Notes: generated by a model from the sequence alone, not told the origin. DNA of 64,000 bases from Symbiodinium natans (GCA_905221605.1 CAJNDS010002600.1:257501-321500); one strand, 5' to 3'; shown: positions 1 through 10,648, counted from the first letter of the stretch. Made by a program: numbers and translations.

Positions 1-640
1 AGCTTGGCTGAGGTCACACAACATAGTCTCAAGCGGCTGAGCTTGGCATTCGGCGATGCCTCGGTCTTGGGAGGTGCTCGGCTTAGGGTTTAGGGTTTAG
101 GGTTTAGGGTTTAAGGTTTAGGGTTTAGGGTTTAGGGTTTAGGGGCTTAGGGCTGAGGGCTGAGGGCTATCTTTGGGCTTAGGGCTTAGGGTTTAGGACT
201 AGGGTTTGTTGGGTTTGGGGCAAGTTTGGTGGGGCAGATTCGATTATACTATGTAGTTCTAGTTCCTGTACACTATGAGGCTCCTACTGTGGGGTTTTGG
301 AAACCGCGCTTGCCAGTCCCCCTAGCAACTGTCACTCTCTTTCCCTCTGCCCCCACCCCTTCCCGCTTCTCCGGAACCCTAAACCCTAAAGCCTAAACAC
401 TAAACTCTAAACCCTAAACCCTAAACCCTAAACCCTAAACCCTAAACCCCCATCCTTGCGTAGGCCATGGTGGCCTGGCGCGGAGGCGAGCGGCGCAACG
501 CTCGCCGCGCCGGCCGTGGCAGTGAGGGGCGGCTGAAGGGCGACTAATGCGGTGGAGCTTCGGGGGAGAAATGAGGGTTTAGGGTTTACGGTTGAGGGTG
601 TAGGGTTTAGGGTACTTGTAAGAACGCCATAAGAAAGGGG
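1..640. repeat. Telomere-like repeat region, no confident gene
   Basis: TTTAGGG arrays lie at about 81-142 and CCCTAAA arrays at about 371-448, with degenerate copies between and after them. A short open segment at about 463-525 (reads MVAWRGGERRNARRAGRG after an AG|G-like site and ends at a TAA) could be a small exon, but it has no support beyond composition. Confidence 0.6.
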
Positions 641-653
641 TTCGAAGGGCTGA

Positions 654-854
654 ATGGCGCAAGCGGAGTTTGACGCTTTGGGTTGGGGTCGGCGTTTTGT
701 GGTGCGCTTCATCGACGTCGTCGCTCCGGACGATGTGTGCAGCCGAAGATCAGCGGGACCGTGCCTGTCGCAGCGTTCTAGGGTCACTCAGCCCAAAACC
801 AACTTACGGATATTTGGGAATAATTTGCAATCTTTGGGGAACTGTAATTCCTAA
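654..854 (+). CDS. Possible small ORF or first exon, unrecognised
   Basis: A 66-codon open frame starts at an ATG and has ordinary amino-acid composition over its first 45 residues (begins MAQAEFDALGWGRRF, contains VVRFIDVVAPDD). It turns into low-complexity telomere-flank sequence towards the end, so only the first part would be coding. There is no homology, start-context or splice evidence strong enough to call it a gene. Confidence 0.2.
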   Translation: MAQAEFDALGWGRRFVVRFIDVVAPDDVCSRRSAGPCLSQRSRVTQPKTNLRIFGNNLQSLGNCNS

Positions 855-3213
855 GAAACAGCGAAAATTATATTTTTGCTAGGGTTCCAAGTTCAATATA
901 GCCAAGCTCTTTAGAGGAATCTCGTCCTGCCGCGCACGTTGCGCGGCCCGCTCCCGCTGAGGGCCAGATATCTATTTAGATTCCGCCTATCACGTCAGCC
1001 GCACCCCTACCAGTATTCGAGGTCGAGGGCTTTCCTAAGGGGTTAGGTGCTACAATGTGAGACCGTTTTCTCTGCGTAGGACATCACCCCTTGGAACCGT
1101 TGAACAGTTCAAGGGGTGCTCTTCGATGCTTCAAGCATTGATCTTAAAGGCGAGTTCTACTCCGCCCGAAAGAAACAAGTTGACTTTCAAGGGGGGCGAG
1201 GGGCCTGCAAAAGAGATTGGCCCAGTAGGGCTTGGGGGTTTAAAGGTTTGGCTGGGAGTTGACTCAGTTGACATTAGGATAGTAGACGTTTAAGGGTGCA
1301 GGCTCTTAGGGTGCAGGCTGAGTTTAGGCTTCCAGTGCCAGGGTCAAGAATACAAGCAAGCGCTCCGGGGTTTAGAGAGGTATAAGGTATGAAGGTTCCT
1401 TTAGTAGTTGAGACGCTTTGCACCTAAACGTGCTCGAGGCTGCAAGCCTCTTCCTCTCAAATACTGGTTTGAGGTGCCTCCAACTCTTCCTCCGCAGGTG
1501 GGGCTGGTTCAGAACGAGGGTCCCTTTCCCGGCGCCGTTCACATTCCTATTTTGGTATTTAGGGTTTAGGGGTTGGGGATAGTAAGACCAGGTCTCTCAC
1601 AGAAATCCCCCTACAAAAAGGGGGGAGGGGGGGGTGGGGCGCCCCAAGAAAGGGACCCTCATCTAGAGCAACCCCCGGGTGACCGCAAGGCTCAATGGCT
1701 TAAGTGACCGCCACTGTGCCTCCCTTCTGGCCTGGGCTGTCAGTTTTGCGTGCTTTTGGTTTAGGGCTTCTGGGTCTTGTGAGAGGAGTTTGTGCGGTTA
1801 TGCGGATGTTTTAACATGAGGGCTACGGGGGGACCCTAACCCTGAGGGCTCGCCATAAGCTCTTCAGCATGTGCACACAAGAGAAGGGAAAGGCAGGCCG
1901 GGAGGCCACTGGATTTTCAGCGACGCGGACCTGCGAAGGGAAGAGAAAAGGACCAGGGTTTGGAGTTAGGGTTTAGGGTTTGTGGGCCTACAAAGTTGCC
2001 ATTTTGAGCGTCGGTTATTCGTAAGCAAGGTATATACCCAATATTCAATTAGCAGTAGATGGAAGAGACAATTTTTCCCAACGCGGTACCGTCACCCGCA
2101 AACTCGGCCAAAGGAGTACGGAGTCTTGAGTTTGAACACATATTGTGCTGTGCGCTCAGACTCACGCCGTTTCTTACCTGCTTTTTTGCCCAATACGCCT
2201 GGAACTTGCATGTTGTAGGCGTTGCGTGCGTTCGCATGACCAAAGTAGACATTGCACAGGCGAATGTGTTCGAGCAATGGGTCTGCGCCTGGCAGTGCCA
2301 GGTACATGTCCATGACCAAAGTAGACGTTTACATGCCAGTATTCTTGAGCAAGAGTTCTGCACACCGCGTGATATGCTGCGGGCCTCAGGTGTCTCTTCA
2401 GTTCCCTTGCAGCAATCAAAAACCATTGCAGTGCAGTGCACGATTTCAATGATCCCCGTGAGTCTGGATGGGTGATGTAGCAAGCCGCATGTTGAGCCAT
2501 GAATCTGTCGACTGTGGCGTCCCAACTGCGCCCGCACCCGAGCTTGATCGGAATTCGACTTGTTTTTTGATCTTGGGAAGTGAGAGGGGTTGAAGCTCAT
2601 GTCTTCCATGGGTGTCATGTGAGGGTTGCAGGGGTGGGCTTGGAGCCTGAGCCTTAGGGGTGAGCAGCTTGCTTAGCACTCTGGACGGTTAAGGTTAGGG
2701 TGACTAAGGTTTAGGGTTTAGGGTTTGGGTTTGCCAAAAATCTGTTTTGGGTGATCCTAGATTAGAAGCAGAGACCGCAAGCAAGTGTCAAGCCAAACAA
2801 CCAAGCAAGCGAGCAACCACAACCCACAACACGCAAACACCAGCCACAACCTCCACAACCACAACCCACAGCCCACAACACCTGCAACAACAAACAAAAG
2901 CCCTCAATTCCTTCCCACCAGACTTGCGTGCACCCCTCCTCCCCCCCTCCCCGGCGCTACCAGGCGCTGCGCAGGACATCTCCAACGTCCGGGCCCCCGG
3001 GGATTTCTGGGGGTCAGGGGGCTTTGGGGTCCTACGAGTCTGCATGATGCGATTTTGAAGCTATGTGGATCTGTGTCAAAGTCAAGGCCGCGGCCGAGAT
3101 GTCCTGAATGTGTGAGCTGCACTCCTGCAATCGAATAAGCCCTACAAGGGCCACGAGAAGAATCACCATACTTGCTTAGATTCTTGGAAGGGTAGTAGCA
3201 CCGTTTCGGCCAG
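855..3213. other. Mostly non-coding stretch, no recognised gene
   Basis: Contains degenerate TTTAGGG units, purine-rich G runs near 1620 and overlapping unconvincing open frames on both strands at 2049-2618. The phrase CATGACCAAAGTAGAC occurs twice (2236 and 2312), a local duplication. 2790-2920 is an AC-rich low-complexity stretch. Nothing here supports a function. Confidence 0.5.
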
Positions 3214-3933
3214 ATGGATTGCGCCTCCTCAGCAAAGATGCCATTGCTAGACGCAACAGCTGTGACCCCCACGGGCGATTGGAATGTGTATTCCCCAGCT
3301 GCTCGGATCGTCTGCTCTACCAACATCCTTTGGTTCTTCATCCCAGTGGCTTGGAGTTGGCAGCTTCCCGAGCGTTCGGTTTTGTTGACGATGTTTTGGG
3401 CTGCAGATGTCTTCCTCCTTGGCGCAGCTTTGAACTACTGGCTGGACGGCACCCGTTACACGTGGAAGATGTTCCTTGATATTATCGCTGTTGTAACCTT
3501 CGGCTGCCTTGGCGCCGCCTACGCGTTGAGCTTGGGGGGTATGGTGCCTTATGTTACTGCCATTCCAGGGTTGGTGTTTGCCATCTCCTTCATTGTGAAC
3601 TGTATGCAGCTGACGAGCTGCGGAGGAGCAGCCAAGGTCAACACCACATGGCTGCTCAGTTTCATCTCTTACCGGTGGGGAGGATTGGCGTCGGCAATTA
3701 TCGTCACAAGCGTGGCCAACAATGCGACCCTCCAGTCGATCTGGACATCTTGCATCTACAAGGTGTTGGTTGTTACCGTTGCTTTCTACTTGCACAACCT
3801 GAAGGTCTGGTATGAGACCTTGCCTCTGAACAGGCTCAAGGGTCGAGCAGGTCGAGAGTTTGCGTCTACTGCTCTTCGCTACATTCTGGAGGTTGGTGTC
3901 CTATGCGCGGTGTGCGCGGCTATGTGTTCTTGA
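3214..3933 (+). CDS. Intronless multi-pass membrane protein, unrecognised
   Basis: A 239-codon frame from ATG to TGA with no repeat-derived sequence. After a 25-residue hydrophilic start come about six hydrophobic segments (around residues 30-50, 55-75, 85-110, 112-135, 150-170 and 180-200) and a last hydrophobic helix before a Cys-containing C-terminus, so it should be an integral membrane protein. Position 1 is the most upstream ATG in frame; a second Met lies at residue 9. Lack of introns contrasts with the many-exon genes elsewhere in the window and fits a retroposed gene, which is common in dinoflagellates, but no spliced-leader relic could be confirmed. I do not recognise the family. 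A channel or transporter is possible but not shown. Confidence 0.65.
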   Translation: MDCASSAKMPLLDATAVTPTGDWNVYSPAARIVCSTNILWFFIPVAWSWQLPERSVLLTMFWAADVFLLGAALNYWLDGTRYTWKMFLDIIAVVTFGCLGAAYALSLGGMVPYVTAIPGLVFAISFIVNCMQLTSCGGAAKVNTTWLLSFISYRWGGLASAIIVTSVANNATLQSIWTSCIYKVLVVTVAFYLHNLKVWYETLPLNRLKGRAGREFASTALRYILEVGVLCAVCAAMCS

Positions 3934-4126
3934 TCCACGTGCGTATGAGTCGAAAGGCAGGCTCCCTGGTGACCATAGCGCCATAGCATGAGTTCTGAAT
4001 GCATGGCAAGGGGTCGATTCAGCCATTGAGCCCTACCCGAGCTTGCTGACCTGTGAGATGCCACCATGGCCTGCTGTAGTTCTGACCGAAATAGCTCGTG
4101 CCAGCATGGCCTGCATTTCGTAAGCA

Positions 4127-4501
4127 ATGCCAGGTGGCGAAGAGAAGGCGTCAGCGCAAGGCGGTGAAGACATCACTGTCGAAGTACGCAGCAGCTTACT
4201 CGAACTGCAAGACTCGAGCAGCACGTGCGACAAAGTCATCGGTCAAACTGGAGGACTAGCTGCAACTGGTGCCGGAGAATCCCTGAAGCGCCCAGCCCCA
4301 GAGTTATCCCCAGCAAAGCCCTGGAATGCCCAAACCCGGAAAATCCTTGCAGCGCTCAACGCCAACCGCAGAGTATCCCCAGAAAACTCCCAATCTCCCC
4401 ACCGTAACCAACCAGAGCGGACTAAGCGACGCACTGTGATCCCCACTGCCTCCGTTCCAGAACCGTGTGGAGCATACATGATCATACCTGGAATTACCTG
4501 A
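4127..4501 (+). CDS. Hypothetical hydrophilic protein, 124 aa
   Basis: Open frame from ATG to TGA, 190 bp after the membrane-protein gene on the same strand. The product is hydrophilic, rich in Ser, Glu and Pro, with a basic stretch near residues 95-105 (ERTKRRT). No domain is recognised. The opposite strand is also open over the second half, so strand assignment is not certain. It could be a separate small gene, a 3' exon or a chance frame. Confidence 0.35.
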   Translation: MPGGEEKASAQGGEDITVEVRSSLLELQDSSSTCDKVIGQTGGLAATGAGESLKRPAPELSPAKPWNAQTRKILAALNANRRVSPENSQSPHRNQPERTKRRTVIPTASVPEPCGAYMIIPGIT

Positions 4502-4621
4502 CTACCTGCTCTTTTTGTCCTCCCCTGGGGCGGGATGCGTTGGAAGGCCCTGATCACGCAAGCTATCGTAGCGATGCTTTCGTTTCTATCTCCGTTAGGA
4601 GTGGGGGCTGGACCAGCGCTG

Positions 4622-4860
4622 CTTGTGCTGATGTCTGGAGCCCTCCTTGCCAGCTCGGTTTCATCTCCCTTGCTGATGCGGGTGATGATGCCTGGAGCCC
4701 ACCTCCCCAGCTTTGTTTCATCTCCGTTGCTGGTGCAGCTGCGTCTGCTGATGCCTGGAGCCCGCCTTGCCAGCTCTGTTTCCTCTCTTGCTGGTGCAGC
4801 CCTCCTCGCCAGCTCTGTTTCATCTCCGTTGCTGGTGCAGCTGCGTGTGCTCATGATTTC
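4622..4860. repeat. Imperfect tandem repeat of about 60 bp, four units
   Basis: Units share CTGGAGCCC...CC, then TGCCAGCTC or a variant, then GTTTCATCTCC and GTTGCTG. Unit starts are near 4633, 4691, 4751 and 4799 with internal deletions. Open frames on both strands over this block are products of the repeat. Confidence 0.6.
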
Positions 4861-5345
4861 CTGCCGCCCCAATCGTATTTTTCCTCAAAAAAACTTAATC
4901 TGGACACGCAGCTTTGTGTCCATCTGGTTCAACAAAGCATTCTTGCATCCGACCCTGCCCTCTTGCTGCCCTAGCTCCTCTAGCCTGGACCTGCTAGCTT
5001 GCGTTCCCCTTGGCCCCGCCCCTCAAGTTTTTGATAGTTCCAGAAATCCTACAGTATTGTTCAACGCGTTTGCCTCCGGCATCCTGCAGCAATGCTGAAC
5101 GAAGAAGGTATCCACATTCTAGGGCGCTTGCTTTACCAGTCCTTCCCCAGCATGTGCCTCTGAACCCTGAACCCTAAACCCTAAACCCTAAACCCTAAAC
5201 CCTAAGCTTCAGGCCGGCCTCAGCGGCGCCTCAGTCACGCAGTCGCTGCAGGAGACATGGCCATGTGGTGCATGGGCCTTCATTTGCCCAGTTGCCCCCC
5301 GAGCTTTCGGCCTTAGGGCAAGCTGTTCAGCCTGTCTAAAACTCC

Positions 5346-5441
5346 GAACCCTAAACCCTAAACCCTAACCCCTAAACCCTAAACCCTAAACCTAAACCCT
5401 AAACCCTAAACCCTGAACCCTAAACCCTAAACCCTAAGTAA
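5346..5441 (-). repeat. Interstitial telomere-type array (CCCTAAA)n
   Basis: About 13 units of CCCTAAA with few variants, followed within 120 bp by an array in the opposite orientation (5555-5662). Confidence 0.9.
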
Positions 5442-5554
5442 TGTAAAACAGCGCAACCAGGATGGCGCGCAGCGAGCGCCGAAGCCCTGGATTCAGGCGT
5501 CAGGAGCCGCCGAAACGCGGGTTTCGTGCTTCCTCGGCTTGACATGTTGTGGGG

Positions 5555-5662
5555 ATTAGGGTTAGGGTTTAGGGTTTGGGGTTTAGGGTTTAGGGTTTAG
5601 GGTTTAGGGTTTAGGGTTTAGGGTTTAGGGTTTAGGGTTTAGGGTTTAGGGTTTAGGGTTTT
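5555..5662 (+). repeat. Interstitial telomere-type array (TTTAGGG)n
   Basis: About 15 near-perfect TTTAGGG units. Orientation is opposite to the array at 5346-5441. Confidence 0.9.
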
Positions 5663-5787
5663 TAAATTGAGCGGTTGTGGGGATGTAGGGGTTGGATGCG
5701 GACCAAGGCTTCAACCTCCCAGTCCCCACAGCTCCACAATGTCCTCCACAAACCCCCAACCTAAATCCTCACCCCTGGACCCTAAGC

Positions 5788-5890
5788 TTTGTCATAGTTG
5801 GGTAGCATTTTACATTTTTAAGGGTACTTAAACAACCCAATAAGGAATAAACAATTTAGATTTTTAGTATTGTCCCAACAATGAACTAGT
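5788..5890. mobile_element. MITE-like element, family B, copy 1
   Basis: 103 bp, with terminal inverted repeats TTTGTCATAGTTGGG at the left and CCCAACAATGAACTAG at the right; these pair imperfectly. A closely related element of the same length is at 18699-18802. The copy is flanked by TAAGC on both sides, a possible short target duplication. Confidence 0.55.
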
Positions 5891-6542
5891 AAGCCCTAAA
5901 ACAACCCTATCAACTCCCTACCCCCGGTGAACCCAGAAATCGAGGCGGGGGGCCCTTGCCAACTTGGCCGGCGAAGCCCGCAAAGTGCTGAGCGCTGGGC
6001 GGGGGGTTTAGGGTTGGGGTTAGGGTCGAGGGTTGAGGGTTTAGGGTTAGGGTTTGTAGGGTTTAGGGCTTAGGGGGTTGCGGGGGTTTGGACGGGTGTT
6101 TTTTGGGGGGGTGCGGGGGGATCTTCGGGTTGCCTAGGGCTTAGAAGGGTTTGGAGGGTTTGCACAGCTCGGGTAGGGGTTTAGGCGGTTTAGGGGATAT
6201 GGGGTCTCGCTTTTCCGCATTGTTCAGGAGTTTGGGTTTACGGCCAGCGGTTCTAATGATGCAGGGTATAGGGGAGCTTGAGTTGAGAGGTTTAGGGTTC
6301 AGGTTTTGGGGGGCTTGAGAAAGTATCCATTCCTCTCGAGAGAGGGGGTCCTGGGGTTTCGGGATCAGGCTTCTTACCCTAAACCCTAAACCCTAAACCC
6401 TTCAAATCCCTAAACGTTAGGGTTTATAGGGCTTAGTGAGCAGAGTGAAGGTTGACACCTCGGATGGATTCGCCCATTGATCCCCTCTCAGGGCCACCGC
6501 AAGCCTGAAGCCGCAAACCCTAATAATTATGAACCGTTCAGG

Positions 6543-6655
6543 ATTTAGGGTTTAGGGTGTAGGGTTAGGGTTTAGGGTTTAGGGTTTAGGGTTTAGGGTT
6601 TAGGGTTTAGGGTTTAGGGTTTAGGGTTTAGGGTTTAGGGTTTAGGGTTTAGGGC
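6543..6655 (+). repeat. Interstitial telomere-type array (TTTAGGG)n
   Basis: About 16 units, nearly perfect from about 6565 on. Confidence 0.9.
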
Positions 6656-6808
6656 TTCTTGTTGTTTTTTTGGTTTTGCTCTGTGTGCCCTCTCTGTGTG
6701 AGGCACCAACCTCCTTGGCTGGGGCCGGTCTGACCCATCGCCTTCTGCAATTCCCTCTGCCGCCGCCTAAGCTGCTGCAAGGAGTGAAGCATCCACATGC
6801 CTCTAAAC

Positions 6809-6909
6809 TTGGGATGTTCACCCTTTGACTAACAGTCCTGACTCGAGATTCGAGTACCCCCTACTAGAATGCCTATTAAGGGCTGTTAGTATAAGGGGGA
6901 ACATCCCAA
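6809..6909. mobile_element. hAT-like MITE, family A, copy 1
   Basis: Starts TTGGGATGTTC and ends GAACATCCCAA, with extended inverted repeats (ACTAACAGTCC against GGGCTGTTAGT). It is flanked by CTCTAAAC and CTCTAGAC, an 8 bp target duplication with one mismatch, the length made by hAT transposases. Copies of the same family are at 20120-20194 and 26648-26739. No coding capacity. Confidence 0.7.
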
Positions 6910-7238
6910 CTCTAGACCCCTAAACCCCAAGACCGGACTTGTATGTAAGCACGACTACGAAGCTACGTCCAACGTTCCCCGCGCTCGCCGCGCTCGCCGC
7001 CCGAGGACGGCACTCGCTGTGAAAGCTGCGGCGAGCCGTTCGGCCTCTTGAGAAGGCCTGATGGGTGTAGATCGCAGCCCTAAACCCCGAAGCCCTACAC
7101 CCTATAAACCCTGTAAACCCCATAAACCCTCTAAAACCCTGTAAACCTGATAAAACCCCATAAACCCTAAAAACCCTTAAAAGCGATAAGCCCTAAAGCC
7201 TACTAGAGCTCCAGCCCTCCCATCACAGCTGGTTTCAG

Positions 7239-7325
7239 GCGGCAGACCTGCGGAGCCTGCGACCGCTACTTGTGCGCCACCTGCCTGGGCAGCTCCTTCG
7301 CTGTGGTGCTCCCGACATGTCGGAG
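7239..7325 (+). CDS. Candidate internal exon with CxxC zinc-binding motif
   Basis: Follows TTTCAG|G and ends AG|GTAATG, a good GT donor. In the frame that avoids stops it reads CGACDRYLCATC and then a hydrophobic tail, giving two CxxC pairs spaced like a zinc ribbon or RING-type half site. The rest of the gene is not identified. Open frames just downstream (7414-7833) may be later exons. Confidence 0.4.
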
Positions 7326-7833
7326 GTAATGTTTGGGAGGATGTCTGAAGGGACGACTCTCTCTAGTCCTACTCACAGTTCGCAGTGCCTGAAATTCATG
7401 AAGACACTGCTGCTTGGTGAGATTCGACTGTGCGGTCGACCATCCCTTCAGAGCCCGTGGCCTTTCGAAAAGAAGCATGTTAAAGCCAGGCAGGCATTGG
7501 ATGCTTTTGCGGCTCGCAGTGCCCACAGTGTCGAGAACTTGGCCAACGCAGCAGTCCGCCCCTCAGTCGCTTCATGAAGGCGCGTCTTCGGTCGCTGAGC
7601 TGCATAAGTGCACTGTCGGCTGCTGCTCGCATTCGTTCTCTCAAGATTCAGGCGAGTTCCAGCTCATCCGCCCCAAAATGGAGGTTGGCATCCAAGTCAA
7701 AGCTCCGTGCGATTGGGTGGGGCACCTGGTGGCATCTACTCACCATCCTACCCTGAACAGGACGGTGTCAGCGCGACCATCGGTCTTCCCAAGAAGGCCA
7801 GGTGCTGAGAGCGAGAGCAAGGAGGAGTGTTAG
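7326..7833 (+). CDS. Possible 3' exons of an unrecognised gene
   Basis: Two overlapping frames have protein-like composition: one to the TGA at 7577 (contains KARQALDAFAARSAHSVENL) and one to the TAG at 7833 (contains HEGASSVAELHKCTVGCC). They are on the strand of the CxxC exon at 7239-7325 and could be spliced together with it, but no junction can be fixed from sequence alone. Confidence 0.25.
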
Positions 7834-7930
7834 AGCGAGGAGGCGAGAGAACTGCGGAGCAGAAGCAGAACAACGGCTAAAGTAGCAGTAAGAAGAACAG
7901 GAGTATGGGCGTGAGCTGAAGCTGTTCTTG

Positions 7931-8065
7931 TCATGCCTTGATGATGATAATAATAATAATGATGAATAATTATTAACAATAATACTAATAGTCATTTATT
8001 TCTCATAGCAAAAATAATAATTGTGGCTAATATCAATAGCAGCAATAGCAACAATAATACCAATA
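7931..8065. repeat. AT-rich AAT/TAA trinucleotide microsatellite
   Basis: Irregular runs of AAT, TAA and AAC units embedded in an AT-rich stretch of about 200 bp that contrasts with the GC-rich surroundings. Confidence 0.7.
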
Positions 8066-8367
8066 ATAAAGTGTAGGAATAAGAATAAGAAAAGATTAAA
8101 TAGTACTAAGAAAACTTTAATATGAGACGCTAGCGATACTTGGTGATAATGACCAAAGCACCAAGGCCGGCCTCTTCGCCATGGGCGACAGGACGGCGTT
8201 GCGGAACACCACCCCCCCCCCCCCCCAGAGGAACCCCCCAAAATTGGGGCCATATACTTTTCTAGCAGAGTTCCTATTCAGGTAAATGAATCGTATGAAC
8301 CCTGAATTTGGGGTCATATACCCTACGATAATTCCTATTCAGGTATATGAACCATAAACTCTTTTAG

Positions 8368-8472
8368 GGCTTCATGTGGTCCCTGAGGCCCTGAAAGCCA
8401 GCGCATGCCAGTGCAGCGCGACCACTGACTCGAGGCGGAAGATCGCCGCGTGGCTGTCCCTCCGGATACCAG
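8368..8472 (+). CDS. Candidate exon, unrecognised
   Basis: Preceded by TTTTAG|G and followed by a possible GC donor (CCAG|GCCAAG). The frame reads LHVVPEALKASACQCS and then TTDSRRKIAAWLSLRIP without stops. Protein-like, but unsupported by any neighbour exon. Confidence 0.3.
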
Positions 8473-8479
8473 GCCAAGT

Positions 8480-9186
8480 GGGCCTAGTATAGATCCCGAA
8501 AATAGTAGGATTCCCTTATCATACGGACGCCACGAAGGTACCCCTAATTCGGAAACCTCCAAGTTTGTTCATCGCCAGCTTGAGTGAATCGCAAATTGGC
8601 AAATTATAGGGTTCTTGGATGGGGGGGTTCATGGGGGGGGGGGGGTTAGGTACCTAGGAAGCAATAGGGAAGCTTAGGGAGCCTTAGAAGTGGGAATTAT
8701 TGAGGAACATGGAGGAACCTTGGGTTACATACCCCCCTTGAAGCCCCCCCTCCCTTAAGAGCTCTATAAGCACAGGCACTACCCGCAGATGTCCTTTAAG
8801 ATGGAGTTCGGGTTCCTACTGCACTTTATTGCTGTGGAGCCAGCATCATATCTTCAGCTGTTTTTATTTCTGTTGGCTGTGCCCGCAATCCAAACAAAGC
8901 CTTGAGCCAGACTTCACTTTAAACCCGTAAACCCGCTAACCCCTAAACCCCTAAATCCCTAAACCCCAACCCCTCAAACCCTAGACCCCTGCAGCCTAAA
9001 CTCAGCCCTATCAAGCCCTAAACCCTAAAGCCTTAAACCCCCTAAAACCCTCAACCCCCTAAAGTCTGAACTCAGCCCTATACACCCCTAAACCCTACAA
9101 CTCTACAACCCTATCCCCTAAAACCCCCCAAAACCGCTAAACCCCCTGGAACCCCCAAGCCCCCTGAGCCCCTGAAGCCCCTAAGC
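8480..9186. other. Non-coding stretch with dispersed repeat and C-rich telomere variants
   Basis: Contains a G run at about 8625-8646, a dispersed repeat with AGTAGGATTCCCTTAT near 8504 (related segments near 63222 and 17970) and degenerate CCCTAAA-like units from 8935. A 42-codon frame near 8790 with a hydrophobic segment was seen but is unsupported. Confidence 0.45.
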
Positions 9187-9383
9187 CCTCCAGAGTCCTC
9201 CTCGTCTGATGCTGATGCCGAGTCCGGGTCTGCCGCCATTGCTGGCTCCTCTACTGGCACTGGAAACAAAACCGCCTCTCCAGCCCGGTAGCGCGCGACT
9301 TCGTCTAAAAGGTCTGGGAACCAGGCATTCGCAGAAGCTGAAACCGCGTCTTGCGGCAACAAGGCTCCAAGCAGCGCCATGTC
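9187..9383 (-). CDS. Candidate exon, minus strand, unrecognised
   Basis: Reading from 9383 down it begins GAC ATG GCG after TCAGAG|G and encodes DMALLGALLPQDAV, then ANAWFPDLLDEVARYRAGEA and an acidic Ser-rich end; a GC donor (GG|GCTTAG) follows. It is in phase with the minus-strand exon at 9486-9528. The frame then runs into degenerate repeat, which is presumably intron. Family unknown. Confidence 0.4.
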
Positions 9384-9485
9384 CTCTGATGAAATTTCGC
9401 CCTAAGCCTTAAAACCCCTAAAACCCCCTAGAACCCCCTAAAACCCCCTAACCCCCCTCAAGCCGCAGACCTCTGCTGGGCGAGC

Positions 9486-9528
9486 CTTGAGCAGCGTGCC
9501 GGGCAGCCAGTGGAGTCTGCGGAGATCC
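9486..9528 (-). CDS. Candidate exon upstream of 9187-9383, minus strand
   Basis: Follows AAGAG|G and ends CTCAAG|GCTCGC (GC donor). It reads GDLRRLHWLPGTLLK and joins the next minus-strand exon at a codon boundary to give GTLLK then DMALLG. The two together look like part of one protein. Confidence 0.35.
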
Positions 9529-9539
9529 CTCTTGGCCAG

Positions 9540-10036
9540 GTGGGATCGGCGGGGGGGGCGGGGGGGGGGGCTACAGGGCCCACATGTTGGGAGGGTTGCG
9601 GGTTTAGGGTTTCGGGGTTTCCGAAATTCGGGGGGGGGGGGGGGGGGTACCCTTATTGGGGTCCGTTTACAAGGTGATCCTAATATTTTGGGGGTCTGTA
9701 CTAGGGGTCCCTTATTTTCGAAAAGCCCCAACAAGGGTAGTTCTCTCTATATTAGGGTCCCTTTTGAGGGCCCTTATTGTAAGGGTGCTGTACTATACAC
9801 GGAAGCCACAAAAGGGAACCTAACACAGAGATGTCGGTCAGCTACGGTTTTTCTTACCATTGGCTTGCGCTGGTGTCCAGACCCGACCATCTTATGGCTT
9901 ATAAACCTTACATGGTGATATTGATCTAGCAGTATATGAATATATATATATATATATATACTAATGTCATATGAAGATACGAATATATCGTATTCTATTC
10001 GTATAGTAATATGATACTAGGTTATTTTCTCGAAAG
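9540..10036. repeat. G-rich tract, dispersed repeat and (TA)n stretch
   Basis: G runs at 9553-9569 and 9632-9648, then a dispersed repeat with GGGTACCCTTATTGGGGTCC (related copy near 17940), then AT-rich sequence with a TA run at about 9940-9960. Confidence 0.5.
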
Positions 10037-10102
10037 GTGCTCCACGTCCGAAATACCGGCTTCATGCTCGAGCTGGTCATCAAGGCCCTGCACGTGCCGA
10101 AT
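10037..10102 (+). CDS. Candidate exon (VLHVRNTGFMLELVIK...)
   Basis: Follows CGAAAG|G and ends at a codon boundary before GTGAGG, itself followed by a G run of about 20. Encodes 22 residues, VLHVRNTGFMLELVIKALH and VPN. It is in phase 0 with the exon at 10431-10520. Confidence 0.45.
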
Positions 10103-10430
10103 GTGAGGGGGGGGGGGGGGGGGGGGGGGTGGGGCGGGCGGAGTGTCCGACTGCATTCCTACATTCTTTTCGTCACTTTCGCTGTGTTTTTTTGTGTTGC
10201 TGCATTGCGCGTGTGTTCGTTTGCTTCGCCGGCGCTTTGCTCCCGGGGGCGGATGCTGCTTTAGCACCCGAGAGCCCGATTTTTGTAAGGAAACCTAAAC
10301 TTAAACCTTGCCCTGACCCTATGAACCCCAAGCCCCTAGCTTGGTGTTTGCCCTAAACCCTAAACCCTAAACCCTAAACCCTAAACTAGTGGGGTATGAT
10401 TGACGATTGGCAGAATGACGGCTTGCGCAG

Positions 10431-10520
10431 GACCAGCCGACTCTGCAGCTGGAGTTCGGTCTTGCCCCCAGCAAAGCCTCGTTTTTTTGGAGCATTTCAT
10501 GGGGGACTGCGGTTGCTGAG
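10431..10520 (+). CDS. Candidate exon (DQPTLQLEFGLAPSK...)
   Basis: Follows GCGCAG|G and ends before GTTTAT. It encodes 30 residues in phase 0 on both sides, starting DQPTLQLEFGLAPSKAS and ending SWGTAVAE. Joined to its neighbours it gives a continuous frame with no stop. Confidence 0.4.
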
Positions 10521-10579
10521 GTTTATTAGGTATGATTTTTGGTTGCGATTTAAGTGACCTATACCTTTTTCCGGTTAAG

Positions 10580-10648
10580 GCCTACCAGGCTGCAAGTTTG
10601 TCAGCTTCTGGGTTGTGCGCTGCGGCTTCAGCCCTCAATCGTATGTGA
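10580..10648 (+). CDS. Candidate last exon of the 10.0-10.6 kb gene
   Basis: Follows GTTAAG|G, phase 0, and reads AYQAASLSASGLCAAASAL then NRM and a TGA. A GTATGT donor at 10641 would allow it to continue instead. Together with 10037-10102 and 10431-10520 it gives the 3' end of an unrecognised protein. Confidence 0.4.
   Translation, partial: AYQAASLSASGLCAAASALNRM

Larger units (their letters stand above)
4502..7200. other. Telomere-like repeat-rich region
   Basis: Holds the tandem repeat at 4622-4860, arrays of CCCTAAA at 5164-5205 and 5346-5441, TTTAGGG at 5555-5662 and 6543-6655, a MITE at 5788-5890 and a hAT-like MITE at 6809-6909. A segment at about 5214-5330 (GLSGASVTQSLQE after a CAG|G site) and a minus-strand helix-like frame near 6700-6790 are possible exons but weak. 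Confidence 0.6.

Noticed and set aside
1-142. Window start as a true chromosome end
   Set aside because: The array is short, both orientations occur along the whole window, and sequence before it is non-telomeric, so these are interstitial arrays.
1990-2015. GCCATTTTG near 1998 as a spliced-leader fragment
   Set aside because: Only nine bases match and the following bases diverge; expected by chance in 64 kb.
3160-3213. Possible spliced-leader relic upstream of the intronless membrane-protein gene
   Set aside because: GTAGCACCGTTTCGGC only loosely resembles the conserved leader; too many mismatches to count as evidence of retroposition.
4243-4872. Minus-strand open frame with ELARRAP-type repeats
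   Set aside because: Product of the tandem DNA repeat at 4622-4860; opposite frames are equally open.
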